Shown: positions 44,582-54,654 of the stretch, in pieces
Numbering within the stretch: the first letter of the stretch is position 1
Layout: every line of letters starts with the position of its first letter
Notes under the pieces: model-generated
The model's input: the letters and a program-made list of their open reading frames with translations, nothing else
Told to the model about the DNA's origin: nothing
The model's database searches: none
Assembly: GCF_015291625.1 (NCBI RefSeq)
Contig: NZ_CP030047.1
Span: 7,626,001-7,690,000 of the forward strand
Direction: 5' to 3'
DNA from: Bradyrhizobium sp. CCBAU 53421
GTDB taxonomy: Bacteria; Pseudomonadota; Alphaproteobacteria; Rhizobiales; Xanthobacteraceae
DNA length: 64,000 nt
Translations under genes and position numbers: made by a program

Positions 44582-44941
44582 TTTAAGGTTGCGACAGGCT
44601 ACTCGAACAATTCCCTTCGTGCAACGCCGTTTCTGCGCAAAATGCAGTGAAATACTGCGTCTGCCTCGACGATTCTGACCGGCAACTCAAGGCAGAAAAG
44701 AGGCGTTAGGCCCATTACTTGGACAACATCTAGCGCGCTTCCTTGAGCGCGCTAGCGAGCGGCTCGGCTCGCAAAGCAAGGCTTCTGGATCGACCATTTG
44801 CGGTATCGCGCATGGGCCATACAGCGTTCATGTCCGCGGTCCATGCTCGGTCCGTGGCCATCGGATCGCCGATTCCAAATATCGCTGAACGCTAAGGTCC
44901 GAAGGACAGGCAACTTGCCTGTTCGCATTCAGCTCAATGAT
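44582..44941. other. Gap with a strong hairpin
   Basis: About 360 bases between two reverse-strand genes. It holds a perfect stem: CTAGCGCGCT at 44730-44739 and AGCGCGCTAG at 44746-44755 with a six-base loop. There is no T tract, so it is either a rho-assisted terminator for the ATPase gene or a control site for the CHAT operon. Confidence 0.45.
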
Positions 44942-46933
44942 TCACAGCTCGTATGCCTTAAGCACGGCCATTAACGAGCCGTAGACGACCCTAAGGGTCG
45001 CAAGCTCCTGCTCGGACAGCTCTTTCGGATGTGCGTCCTGCCGATTTGCGTTGACATATCCAACAAGAATTTCGACCTGCGCCTTTGTTAGACGTGCATT
45101 TCCGACGTTCTTCTCGAGATGAGAAAACGAAGACCAATTCTTGACCAGCGTGTTCAACAGGTCCGGCATAAAGAGATGCTTCTGCAGGATTTCGTCTTTG
45201 TCGACACCTTGGAGCTTGGAGCGACGCTCCTCAGGGACCGCGCTTAATACCGGGACAATCCACTTGTCCACGCCGTGATAGGTCATCAAGTTCATCTTGA
45301 TGAATCTGCGAAGGCTGGGTTCAAAGGTAATCCTGAGCTGTGAAAGCTCAAGAAGGCGATTGTCCCAAGCGACTTGCTCAGTAATCTGAACGACCGTCTC
45401 GGACGGAACAGGCGGCGCCGGTCGCGGTTTCAGGAAGTTCGTCAAGAAAGACATCGCAAGGCTCGGCGGCTGCCCGACGACTAGCTCATAGTTCCGCAGG
45501 TGCTCAGTGTATTCCGGCACCGCTGCTTCAAATTCACGAAACGCCTCGATATCGCCGTTGGCCAGATGCTGAAGCATCTGGAATTCCTCGGGGTACCAGT
45601 CCGCCAAGACGCCGAGAGTGTACCGCGCATAGGTGTTAAGCTGCAGATGCCGCGCCGCTTCGGTTTTCTTGAGATATTCCTCTGTGACCACATATGGGCG
45701 GCGCGCAGTCTCGCCGATGGACCGATTCACCAGACTGCACGCCTGCCTGGTCAGCAATGGGTGACCGCCGTACATCGCCTTCAGGTAACCGAAGCACTTC
45801 TCTTCGAATTGAAGGCCCATGAAGCGTCCCAAGGTCCGAATCATGTTGCCGATTTCATCGGCCGAGAACATCGGCACGTAACGCTTCTGCGCCATGCTGA
45901 AGACCGGATTGTCATGCCCCTGGTATGTGGGAGTCTCGATAACTGTCCCATTGACTCCGCATATGAGGAATGACACGTGTCGTTGCTGATTTTGGATAGC
46001 GCGTAGCGTCTTCCACAGTTCAATGAAGTCGCTGTCCCAGTGGGCCCGCATCCGCAGCCGATCGCCAGGGCTTATGTGCTCGATCTCATCAAGCGCAACA
46101 ATCACTTTTCGCTTCGGGCTTGCCCGATAGCAGCGAGCCAGGACATCGCTGAAGAGCTGTGAGGCGTTCCTTTCGGTAAACGTCTCCTTGATCTGATTTC
46201 GCAACAGCTGTTTGGCAATGTGCTCTAGGAGCTCCCACCAGCGCATTTGATAGAGGTTCTGGTCTTCCAAGTCGAAGTAGGCGAGTGTCGCAGCACCCTC
46301 AGCTTCAATCAGACGCTTGATTTTGAATAGCAGGGACGTCTTTCCCGCCTTGCGAAGGCCAAATATTCCTACATTGTCCCCTCTCTTGATCGAGTCGAGG
46401 ATCGACAGCGTGAAGGACTGCCTCCCGAAATAATAGACGTCAGATTTGATCGGCTGAGCGAAGTCGAACAGATCACGCGTAAACAGGTACTTTTGGAACC
46501 GAAACAGAAGATCCGTGGTCAACGCTTGGGTCTCGGCATACTCGAACGGAATGATGAGCCGCAACGCCGAGTTATCTGCCAGCAATCCTCTCACCGCCTT
46601 CTCGAGCCCCGGCGTACGACTGACCAACACGAAAAGCAGTGGTTCCACGCGACCTTCTGCGGGCGCTTCGGAAAGGATCTGAGTCGCAATGTGCAGGATT
46701 CGAGCCTGAAGCGTTGAGTACGGGTGAAAGATCAGCAGTATCTCCCGCTCGAACCCAAACATCTCCGCAACGTGGCGCTTCGGATGAAGAAAGAAAGCGA
46801 CGACATCGGTGCCGTGAAGCCGGATTTCCCGTCCCCAAGTGACGTCAAAGCTTTTCGCGAAGTTGCTCAGAAATGGAGTCAGGTCAGGACGGCCAGAAAG
46901 AACACTTTCAACAACATCTTGCTTAATCGACAT
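44942..46933 (-). CDS. P-loop ATPase (STAND-like) with HEPN-like end
   Basis: 663 residues from ATG 46933 with GAGAGG upstream; the longer frame to 47479 runs into the divergent gene and is rejected. Residues about 200-440 are a STAND/archaeal-type ATPase: FYGRQSFT-like YYFGRQSFTLS, Walker A GLRKAGKTSLL, Walker B KVIVALDEIEHI, sensor-like ISFLICGVNGT region. The last 80 residues (GNARLTKAQVEILVGYVNANRQDAHPKELSEQE) resemble a Swt1-type HEPN RNase with an Arg-x3-His motif. A NTP-driven switch releasing an RNase fits the layout. It diverges from the large CHAT gene across 201 bases. Confidence 0.75.
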   Translation of the reverse strand: MSIKQDVVESVLSGRPDLTPFLSNFAKSFDVTWGREIRLHGTDVVAFFLHPKRHVAEMFGFEREILLIFHPYSTLQARILHIATQILSEAPAEGRVEPLLFVLVSRTPGLEKAVRGLLADNSALRLIIPFEYAETQALTTDLLFRFQKYLFTRDLFDFAQPIKSDVYYFGRQSFTLSILDSIKRGDNVGIFGLRKAGKTSLLFKIKRLIEAEGAATLAYFDLEDQNLYQMRWWELLEHIAKQLLRNQIKETFTERNASQLFSDVLARCYRASPKRKVIVALDEIEHISPGDRLRMRAHWDSDFIELWKTLRAIQNQQRHVSFLICGVNGTVIETPTYQGHDNPVFSMAQKRYVPMFSADEIGNMIRTLGRFMGLQFEEKCFGYLKAMYGGHPLLTRQACSLVNRSIGETARRPYVVTEEYLKKTEAARHLQLNTYARYTLGVLADWYPEEFQMLQHLANGDIEAFREFEAAVPEYTEHLRNYELVVGQPPSLAMSFLTNFLKPRPAPPVPSETVVQITEQVAWDNRLLELSQLRITFEPSLRRFIKMNLMTYHGVDKWIVPVLSAVPEERRSKLQGVDKDEILQKHLFMPDLLNTLVKNWSSFSHLEKNVGNARLTKAQVEILVGYVNANRQDAHPKELSEQELATLRVVYGSLMAVLKAYEL

Positions 46934-47134
46934 CGAACGCCTCTCAGTGGCCACACGGACCGCGCAGCTCATTGCTCGGCGTAGTTGTTTCCGGTAAACC
47001 CTTCCCGTGCAACACAATTCCCTCAAACAGACGTTCGCCTTTGGTCGAACAATCCCGGGCCGGACGGCGCAGCTAGCACCTGCTCCCGGCCGTGAAACCC
47101 GCAGCGGTGCACTGCGGAGCAGAATCGGACGAAA
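46934..47134. promoter_or_regulatory. Divergent promoter region between ATPase and large CHAT gene
   Basis: 201 bases separate the two starts, implying a shared bidirectional control region. I see no obvious palindrome. Confidence 0.4.
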
Positions 47135-50100
47135 ATGACCGAGCAAGTGAAAGTAGAACTGGACGAACAAGAGCTCCTGACGCTCATCTTGCGCCACTTT
47201 AGCTGGAGCAACGCGGACGTCTTCGCTTTCGGAAAGCGCGACAGCATCTCCCGCCTCGGCGAAATCGCGGGCTACATGTACATGATGTCCGACCGGGCCG
47301 ACAGACCCAGTCCCGTATCCGTCAAAATCGTGTTGCCGCCGGCAGGAGGTCGCGATCCCCATCGTATGTTGCAGGAGGTCCAAGAGGGCGTCCGGCGCGC
47401 CTATCGCCGCTTCGAGCAGGACGACGAGATAACGGTCCCGTTCGTGAAGGACACGATCGACAAGCTCGAGGTCGAGCATGCCACTGACTTTGCCTCCTCA
47501 TCGCTGGCTCAAATCATCGGCAAGGTCGCGCGCCATCAGGCGGTAATTGTCGGTGAAGCGGCTCACTATCGGTCCGAATTGCCGGAATCATCCGCAGGAC
47601 CACGTTTGCAGGAAGATATCTGGTGTACGCACCTCCACCACACGATGTTGATGGCGGAGCAAGCGGCACGTGCCAGCGGCAGCTACATCCTGCTCGATAT
47701 CGGTAAGCACCTCCCCTACCGGCCTTCCAACATCGAACTCCTGAGGTCGGCCGGTGACGTCGGCCTGTGCGGACAATCGCATTCCGACGAATTCTCACCG
47801 GAAAGCATGCTCGCCATGGTGAACGACGTATACGAGCGCGCGGCGGCGGGTGGCATCGGTCAAGCATTAGCCTTGATCGAGGATAACCACACTGTATCAG
47901 CGCTCACCAAGTGGACCATGCGCCTGGTCGCCTTCGAACGCGCGGGCATGCGCGATGAAGTACACCGGATCCTGGAGAGCTCGGCCGACACGATCGCGAG
48001 CCTTCGAGGCGGACACCTCCTGCTCGTCGCCCGGGTCGCGGCTGATGTCGATAATGATGATCTGGCTCAGCATCTCATCGAGCGCGCCCTCCCGGACCTC
48101 ATTGCACCAAACGAACTGGAAGCCGCGCTCCAGATAGCCCGCGACATGCATCGCCACGAATTGGCGGTCAAAACCCGTGAACAGCTAAGAACGCTTCATC
48201 CCGGATCCCAGCTGCTGCGGTCCGTCGATGGGCGCGACGCAGCCCAAGAGGGGAACTACGCCAGAGCCGCAGAGTTGCTGGCTGGGTCCGCAGCCCCTAG
48301 CGAGCAAGTGGTCGGTGAGGTTTTCCGCGTGCTCGCCGAGGGCACCGCCAGTCCGCGATTTGCCGATCCGGTGGCGCTCGCGCGCGAGCTCGCTGCAGCA
48401 ATGCCCGACTTTAAGATCGATTTCCAGCGGGAGATCATGCGATCGCTGGAGCGCGCCGGAAGGCGTGATGAGGCCGTGGCGATGCTGTTCGCGAGCGACA
48501 TCGCCTGGGATCGGAGCAGGTTCCTCATGGCGCGGCCCCTGATAGAGTGCTCGCTGGCATCTGGAAGCCCGGCGATAGGGCCGGCGACAATAATCCAGTT
48601 GATCGAACTCGCCGCCAGCTACCTCGCCGATCATCCGGACGATGGTCACGTCAGGACCGGCGTCGCCGACCTACTCGACGTGGAGCGCCTTGGACTCAGC
48701 GGTGTTGCGCTGCTGGCGATGGAAGCCATCAAACGCACGGAACGGCAGCCGACCATCTACAAGGACCGTCATTCTGCTGGCAAGCCGCTGGATGACATCA
48801 CTCAGTTGCCCGGCATCATGAGACGCGTCCTGACGTGGTTAACTGAGAAGGCAGATGGTGTGATCATCGCTGGCCATGACGCGATCCCCGCCGACATACT
48901 CGAGGCGGATCCGGACGCGGTTCTGGCCGGCCTTCTCGAGGCGGTTGCTATTCACGCACCCGATGCTCGAGATCCCGCCGATGAGCAGCTGATGCGGCAC
49001 TTCGTGACTGTCGCTCTCGCCGTTGCGCCTATCGCGAACAATCCCGATGAGGACCTGGAAATCCTCCGCGGCGTAGCCGTACAGGCCGGGGCCAGCGGAC
49101 GGCCCCAGATGGCTCGTGATCTTGCCGAGCAAGTGCTGGTCAGCGCCGGTGACCGGCCCGGTCGCCGAAGAAAGGCGCTTGCGGCATTTGCCGATATCTA
49201 CACGAGGGTTGGAAGGATTCGCGAGGCGTTACTGACGTTGATCGCCGCTTCGGATCTGCCTTCCGAGGGCACCTGGCACGAGATCTGGACCGAACAAGGC
49301 ACCCTGCTTCGGGCACTGCGTGACCTCGGACTTGCAGACGACGCGATCGGCCTCATCGGGCGCCTGCGCGGGATGGTGGCGACCGTGTCCAACGCCGAGG
49401 TCTACAATTCGCGGCTCGACACCCTCGAGCTCCATGCTCAGCTGCTCAAGCACCAGAGGCGCAACCCAGACAGATGGCCGCTGTCGCAGCTTCTTCGTGC
49501 CGCCGCCGACAACGCCGCGTTGGTACTGAACTCTGGCGATGATGCTCTGCCGATCACCATCATGCTGCGGCAGCTCGTCGACAAATCCCACGCTGAGGGG
49601 GCACCGGCCCCCGCCACGACCCTCGATCTCCTCGACCGCCTGATCGCAACTCTCAGTGCGCCACAGCGGGCATTGGTCCAGGCCGCGGCAAGGTTACCCG
49701 ATGCGTCAGCCATCGCTTCGGTTGCTGGCCCGCTGCAAGCGGCACGATACAATGACGATATCAGCTACGATCTCCGAATGGCCCGCACAATGGGCCGAAG
49801 ACTGGCCAGGGCGGCGACCGCGTGCGCCGACCCGGCCGCCTTCGCTTATTCGCTTGAACTGCTCGCCGAGCAGGGCGTGCGCATCCGGGACGCGATCGGA
49901 GAGGCAAAAGCCGCCCCAAAGATCCTTGACGAGGTGAGTTCCCCGCTGGACGCCGCGATTGCGATCGCCGGCCTTGGACTGCCGGTGGTCGGAATGGTTC
50001 TCGACAGTCTTGGCCTCATGGTCATGACAGTGACCGCGGCCGGTCCAAGCTCGTCCCTCGCCGTCGCGCCTACGGTCTTCGATCCCGTGCAGTTCAACGA

Positions 50101-50926
50101 ATGGAGCAAACTCTTTCCCTACGAGTACCGCGAGGTTGAACTCTCTTCCGATAAATTCCGAGCCGCGACCGCGCGGCTCGGCGTGCCCGAACTGCCGGAG
50201 CGCGCGGTTCTCATCGCAGGTGATCTCTCCCGCTTGCCGCCAAATGTTCTGACCGTCAACGGCGATCTCGCGGGAGTGACCAAGTCGTTGGCGACAACGC
50301 CGTCGCTTGCATGGCTGCAGAGGTCCCTCGCCAGAAACCACCAGGGAAACGGGACTGCGGCAGCGTGGATACCAGTAGCCCAGGACGCATCCTATCTGGA
50401 CGTCCTCAGCATGATGGTGGGTGAGATCGAAGATGTACTGCGTGATGCAAATATCTCGCTCTCCACCAATCCCGCGCCCGGCGCGCTCGCGTCGGCCGAT
50501 CTCGCGATTGTAGGTGCCCACGGCGGCCTCGCCGAGACCAATCGGTATTTCAGGGGACTAAGCGATGACCAGCATGAGCCGACTGAGTTACGACAGTTGA
50601 TTGATGCCTTGCGGGGCAGTCGCGTCGCAATCCTATTCGTCTGCTCCGGCGGCCGGATGGATAAGCATCCGGAGAGCGGTGGAGTGCTTGGCATCGCTCA
50701 TCGCCTGCTCGACAATGGGCTGGATGCGGTGATTGCTCCCTCGTGGCCGATTCCGTTTACGATGGTTCGCCCCTGGCTCGACGCTTTCCTGAAATCGTGG
50801 GTCGGGAGCACACAGATCGTTGATGCGTGCGGCGCCGCAAACCGTGCGGTGGCGGCGGCGACGAGCCATGACCTCTCACGGTCTCTTGCCATGACGTTGT
50901 ACGGAAATCCGTTCATAACACGCTGA
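47135..50926 (+). CDS. Large CHAT-domain protease with helical repeats
   Basis: 1263 residues. The C-terminal 160 residues form a CHAT protease with His1129 in VGAHGG and Cys1170 in FVCSGG, followed by PSWPIPFTMVRPWLDAF, typical of the family. The middle 700 residues are made of helical repeats (TPR-like: ALALIEDN, AREAL-type helices), probably for target recognition. The first 190 residues are unassigned. The divergent P-loop ATPase is the probable partner, giving a two-gene conflict module. Similar TPR-CHAT proteases act as executioners in type III-E CRISPR (Craspase), but no CRISPR element is present here. Confidence 0.8.
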   Translation: MTEQVKVELDEQELLTLILRHFSWSNADVFAFGKRDSISRLGEIAGYMYMMSDRADRPSPVSVKIVLPPAGGRDPHRMLQEVQEGVRRAYRRFEQDDEITVPFVKDTIDKLEVEHATDFASSSLAQIIGKVARHQAVIVGEAAHYRSELPESSAGPRLQEDIWCTHLHHTMLMAEQAARASGSYILLDIGKHLPYRPSNIELLRSAGDVGLCGQSHSDEFSPESMLAMVNDVYERAAAGGIGQALALIEDNHTVSALTKWTMRLVAFERAGMRDEVHRILESSADTIASLRGGHLLLVARVAADVDNDDLAQHLIERALPDLIAPNELEAALQIARDMHRHELAVKTREQLRTLHPGSQLLRSVDGRDAAQEGNYARAAELLAGSAAPSEQVVGEVFRVLAEGTASPRFADPVALARELAAAMPDFKIDFQREIMRSLERAGRRDEAVAMLFASDIAWDRSRFLMARPLIECSLASGSPAIGPATIIQLIELAASYLADHPDDGHVRTGVADLLDVERLGLSGVALLAMEAIKRTERQPTIYKDRHSAGKPLDDITQLPGIMRRVLTWLTEKADGVIIAGHDAIPADILEADPDAVLAGLLEAVAIHAPDARDPADEQLMRHFVTVALAVAPIANNPDEDLEILRGVAVQAGASGRPQMARDLAEQVLVSAGDRPGRRRKALAAFADIYTRVGRIREALLTLIAASDLPSEGTWHEIWTEQGTLLRALRDLGLADDAIGLIGRLRGMVATVSNAEVYNSRLDTLELHAQLLKHQRRNPDRWPLSQLLRAAADNAALVLNSGDDALPITIMLRQLVDKSHAEGAPAPATTLDLLDRLIATLSAPQRALVQAAARLPDASAIASVAGPLQAARYNDDISYDLRMARTMGRRLARAATACADPAAFAYSLELLAEQGVRIRDAIGEAKAAPKILDEVSSPLDAAIAIAGLGLPVVGMVLDSLGLMVMTVTAAGPSSSLAVAPTVFDPVQFNEWSKLFPYEYREVELSSDKFRAATARLGVPELPERAVLIAGDLSRLPPNVLTVNGDLAGVTKSLATTPSLAWLQRSLARNHQGNGTAAAWIPVAQDASYLDVLSMMVGEIEDVLRDANISLSTNPAPGALASADLAIVGAHGGLAETNRYFRGLSDDQHEPTELRQLIDALRGSRVAILFVCSGGRMDKHPESGGVLGIAHRLLDNGLDAVIAPSWPIPFTMVRPWLDAFLKSWVGSTQIVDACGAANRAVAAATSHDLSRSLAMTLYGNPFITR

Positions 50927-51251
50927 CCGCGACCCAGTCCCTGCTCGAGGACTCCTCATCGCGCTGGCGTTTCGCCAAACGACCAGCGGCACCACGTCGT
51001 TGCTCGCCATCAGCGCTTCCGTCCTCCCGCTCCCGCGCGCAAGCGCCCTGACGCACCGCCGCGACAATCCCGTTGCTGCCTGACTTTCAAGCGTGATCGT
51101 CCTGCGGCGGATAAGCCAATTTGGTTCCAAAACGACTCCGCTGGCGAGCGGAGTCTCTTGGATTTGTAGTTCGGCCACGAGCCCATCAGGCGTCGCCCGG
51201 AAGCTCGCGGAGCGTTTTACGCTGTCCCCTTCCTACGCCTGTCGCAAAAGA
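50927..51251. other. Gap between convergent genes
   Basis: About 320 bases between the large CHAT gene and the porin. A reverse frame exists but has no motif. No clear intrinsic terminator is visible. Confidence 0.35.
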
Positions 51252-52823
51252 TCACCAATTTCGCTGAGCCCGGAGCAGCATGGTGACCGTGCTCTGATCC
51301 TTGAGCTCGTATAGAGCGCTGGGCTTGGCGATGCTCGATTGCAGCGGCAGTGTCACGACGCTGCCGTTCGCATATTTCTGATCGAGCATCGTGTAGGCTA
51401 TGTCGGCTGAGAACGTCAGGTTCTTGACCGGCGTCCAACGTGTGATGAGGCCGACGGCTCCGTAGTTGAAATCCGGATTACAGCCAGCAAGACCGCTCGA
51501 GAGCGACAGGCCCGCAACGAAGGCTCCGCAGATGTATGCTTTGGCCGTGCCGTTGTACCGAACCGCCGCCCACCCGCCATAGAGCCCCGTATTCCAGTAT
51601 GCATCCCAATTATGGGTGTAACCGGCTCGGAAGCCGTAGGTCGTGGTCAGCTCAAGTTCACTGCCGGCCACAAAGACAGAGTCCGACAGACCCGCTAGAC
51701 CGAGGCTCTGATAAGCGCCGCCGATCGCCGTACCGCCATACATGGCGTAGGTGGTCGACATGTTCTCATTGAAGTCATAGCGGCTCGCACCTCTGGTATA
51801 CACGCCCGACATGTTGATTGTGTCACCTGGTCCGGTCGGAATGTTCTTGATGGAGAGGGCCAGTTGGGCCGCCCAGCCCCATTTGTCGCTGGGATGGCCG
51901 GTCGTTTCGTCAGCGCCATAATAGGCAGCATGGTTATCATGCGCCGCAACGGACGCCTGGAACAGCCCCCAAGCCTGGTCGACGCGCAGCATCGCGATAA
52001 AGTCGGGGGTGGCCGTGCCGGCGATATCGCTACCGCCATATGCGCCCGTCGCAAGACCTGCGGCGCTCGCAGCACTCACGTTCCAGACATTCGTTGTGGC
52101 ATGGGCGACCTGATCCTGAGCCGAGATGGATGCGGTCACGCCTTGGCCGAAATCTGCCGTGTAAGTGAACTGGTTTACGCCCGTGACCCAGCCGGTGCCG
52201 CCGGGCAGGTCATCGTAATTGTTGGCAGGATAGTTCGTCCACGGCACCGAGAACTGCGAGATCGCCTTTCCCATAGTGAAGCCGGCGAACTGGATGAATG
52301 CGGAGTAGACGCCGATTGTACCGGCCGCGACGGCGCCCGGGTTGGCGTTATTTGGTGCCTGAACCCCGCCAATCGATGAGTAAACGGTCGCACCTGTCCC
52401 GGCGCCGCTATAGGTCGCATCGGTCCAGGTCATCCCTGTCTCGAAGAAGGTACGAAGCACACCATATTCGGTTGCGGTGCGCGTATCGATATTGAGGTCT
52501 CCGCGGGAGCGGGAAGTATATGCATTGCCGAGGCGGGTCCGGGCGCCGGCGACCCCGTTATAGGCCGGGTCGAAATCACTGTTGCTGTTCACGACCAGGT
52601 CGGTGCGCAGGTAACCGCCCAGTTTGACGCAGGTGTCCGTGCCTGGGATGTAGTAGAAGCCGGCGCCATAGAGCGAGCAGACCTTCACATACTCGACCGC
52701 CTTGGCCTTCAGTGGCAGATCCGCCGCTTGTGTGCCGCTGCACGCCATCAATCCTGCGGCAAAACCTAGAACGCCCCACCCAATCCTGCGCTTAAAATCA
52801 AAACAAGTAGCTCCGAATGTCAT
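51252..52823 (-). CDS. Outer-membrane porin, alphaproteobacterial type
   Basis: 523 residues from ATG 52823. A signal peptide (WGVLGFAAGLMACSGTQAADL) is followed by the hallmark of rhizobial porins, KAVEYVKVCSLYGAGFYYIPGTDTCVKLGGYLR with two Cys, here given in part. The rest is aromatic-rich beta-barrel sequence, and it ends in Trp as many porins do. It forms an outer-membrane pore. Transcribed alone; close homologues are abundant in Bradyrhizobium, which supports the host assignment. Confidence 0.93.
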   Translation of the reverse strand: MTFGATCFDFKRRIGWGVLGFAAGLMACSGTQAADLPLKAKAVEYVKVCSLYGAGFYYIPGTDTCVKLGGYLRTDLVVNSNSDFDPAYNGVAGARTRLGNAYTSRSRGDLNIDTRTATEYGVLRTFFETGMTWTDATYSGAGTGATVYSSIGGVQAPNNANPGAVAAGTIGVYSAFIQFAGFTMGKAISQFSVPWTNYPANNYDDLPGGTGWVTGVNQFTYTADFGQGVTASISAQDQVAHATTNVWNVSAASAAGLATGAYGGSDIAGTATPDFIAMLRVDQAWGLFQASVAAHDNHAAYYGADETTGHPSDKWGWAAQLALSIKNIPTGPGDTINMSGVYTRGASRYDFNENMSTTYAMYGGTAIGGAYQSLGLAGLSDSVFVAGSELELTTTYGFRAGYTHNWDAYWNTGLYGGWAAVRYNGTAKAYICGAFVAGLSLSSGLAGCNPDFNYGAVGLITRWTPVKNLTFSADIAYTMLDQKYANGSVVTLPLQSSIAKPSALYELKDQSTVTMLLRAQRNW

Positions 52824-52944
52824 TGCCCCTCTCCTTGCCGGCCCTTGTGCGGCGGGGCGGAAGTAGCGGCAGGCAACAACCATTCGGTGACACACATCGA
52901 ATAATTCGATCGAAACTTCCAGTTTAGTGATGCTTTATACCTTG

Positions 52945-52954
52945 GCTATAGCCA
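52945..52954. promoter_or_regulatory. Palindromic operator upstream of XRE gene 1
   Basis: GGCTATAGCC is a perfect palindrome 36 bases before the XRE start, followed by AGTGGTTTGAT. Nearly the same block precedes the second XRE gene at 56458, so it is probably the self-control operator. Confidence 0.55.
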
Positions 52955-52990
52955 GTGGTTTGATGCCCATCGAAATGGCTGGCTTCGCGC

Positions 52991-53272
52991 ATGAAAGCTC
53001 GTGCGCGTGTGGCCTACAATGTGCGCCGGATCCGTGTTGAGCGCGGCATTCCGCAAGAGCAATTGGCCTATGATGCCGGGATTGATCGCTCCTATATGAG
53101 CGGTCTTGAGCGCCAACAAGCCAATCCGACAATCGATCTCCTCGACCGCCTCGCTGAGACCCTGGACGTCGATCTGTCCCAGCTGTTCGTGAAGCCGTCC
53201 AAAGGTGCGCCGCCCCCTGGTAGTTTACCGAAAGGCCGAAAACCCAAGCCGTCACGCCGCAAGAGGTCCTAG
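52991..53272 (+). CDS. XRE-family regulator, QseC-like paralogue 1
   Basis: 93 residues from ATG 52991. The helix-turn-helix spans about 10-65: VRRIRVERGIPQEQLAYDAGIDRS with recognition helix YMSGLERQQ, then NPTIDLLDRLAETLDV. A Pro/Lys/Arg-rich tail ends the protein. It is a close paralogue of the gene at 56505, including 40 bases of upstream DNA. In rhizobial symbiosis ICEs the controller QseC is such a small XRE protein; that name is suggested, not proven. Confidence 0.85.
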   Translation: MKARARVAYNVRRIRVERGIPQEQLAYDAGIDRSYMSGLERQQANPTIDLLDRLAETLDVDLSQLFVKPSKGAPPPGSLPKGRKPKPSRRKRS

Positions 53273-53441
53273 CACCTCCTTGCGGAAGCAAGGTTTTGAC
53301 GCAGTCCCAGTTTTGGGTCCGACCGCATATCTAGGCGGCCGGCACGCGCATTTTGTGCACAGCAGAGCCTTGATACGCGGCAACCCCGCTATGGACATCG
53401 AATAATGTGATGGATGTTCATTCCGGCGGCCGGAGCAGAAG

Positions 53442-54350
53442 ATGGCGGCTCAAGACGATGAAGTCCCTTTGAATGCCATCCGCGCTTTTGTCACCGTCGC
53501 ACGCGAAGGCAGCGTGACGCGCGCCGCCGGCACATTGGGAACAACGCAGAGCTCGGTCAGCCGCTATTTGTCCGTCTTGCGGGACTATCTTGGTGCCGAC
53601 CTCATCGAGCGGCGCGGCCGGCGGAGTGACTTGACCGAGTTCGGACGGCTGTTTGCAAACGCGGTCTCAGAACCGCTCGAGACGATCAGCTTCACCGCGA
53701 AAAGAATGCGGCGGCGTGCCGGCATAGGCACTAACCGGATTGTCGTCCGCACCTCGCTATCGACCTTTGCTTTCTCGCTTCTGATTCCAAATCTGCAGGC
53801 GTTTTCTGCTGAGACGGGTGGCGTCATCGTGGACGTCATCAGTTCGCTGGCACCACCGACATCTTCGGATGATTTCGACATCTTGATTACACGAGATCTC
53901 TCTGTCATCGAGCCCGCCGACAGCTGGGAAATCTACAATGAGGAGCTGGTATGCGTGGGTCCGCCAAATCTCGTTGACGGCAGAGAGCTCTCCATCGTCC
54001 GCTCGACACCGATCCTGAACATCACATCTCGGCCCGACATTCTGCCGACATGGCTGAGGGCGATGAACCTGTCCTCAAACGACATCAAAGCGGGCGCTCG
54101 GTATGATCACAACTATCTTGCCCTACCGGCGGTCATGACAGGAAAATGCCTTCTCGTCGCGCCCGAAATCATCGTCAGCGATCTCGTGCGTGGAGGCGTT
54201 CTGCAGATCCTACCGGGATCGCGCACGCCAAGTGGCATGCAATATCGCGCCTATGCGGTGGACCGCAGCGAGCATCCGGAAATTGCACGTTCCTTTTGCC
54301 GATGGGTCGCTCGTCTTTGCAAGAAGGCGGCGATCGCGCAGGCCGCCTAG
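53442..54350 (+). CDS. LysR-family transcriptional regulator
   Basis: 302 residues. The N-terminal winged helix-turn-helix is standard: NAIRAFVTVAREGSVTRAAGTLGTTQSSVSRYLSVLRDYLGADLIERRGR. The C-terminal effector domain (about 90-295) has the two-lobed periplasmic-binding-like pattern. The ligand is unknown. It stands alone, 170 bases after the XRE gene; LysR proteins usually control a neighbouring divergent gene, but none is adjacent in that orientation. Confidence 0.92.
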   Translation: MAAQDDEVPLNAIRAFVTVAREGSVTRAAGTLGTTQSSVSRYLSVLRDYLGADLIERRGRRSDLTEFGRLFANAVSEPLETISFTAKRMRRRAGIGTNRIVVRTSLSTFAFSLLIPNLQAFSAETGGVIVDVISSLAPPTSSDDFDILITRDLSVIEPADSWEIYNEELVCVGPPNLVDGRELSIVRSTPILNITSRPDILPTWLRAMNLSSNDIKAGARYDHNYLALPAVMTGKCLLVAPEIIVSDLVRGGVLQILPGSRTPSGMQYRAYAVDRSEHPEIARSFCRWVARLCKKAAIAQAA

Positions 54351-54654
54351 CATGTCCTCCTCCCTCAACCAGCCAGCGGGAGATCGATGCATTTTCCGCC
54401 ATTCAAATCGAGCGCATGCAGCCGAGAAACAACCGAGCAACTTGGCCGGTCACTTCTTCGGGCAATGATAGTACCTCCAGTGCCGCGGTCAACCGACGAC
54501 AAAGTATGCTTGAAGAGGATCGACCGCATAGACCGGACCCAACTCCAATCGTTTGATGCCGGAACGCGTCTAACGAGCACGCGGCCTCGCTGCCCCAAAA
54601 GACGGCAGTGAATATTAAGTCCATAGCCATATCACCGACTCGTCAGCCGAGACC
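54351..54654. other. Gap without a supported gene
   Basis: About 300 bases between the LysR gene and the convergent FseA-like gene. Nothing recognised. Confidence 0.35.

Noticed and set aside
46934..47479. N-terminal extension of the STAND ATPase
   Set aside because: It would run through the divergent promoter and into the large CHAT gene; ATG 46933 has a good ribosome site and starts the conserved region.
47135..50926. Naming the large CHAT protein a Craspase TPR-CHAT
   Set aside because: Only the general domain type matches; no Cas7-11 partner exists and the adjacent ATPase points to another system.
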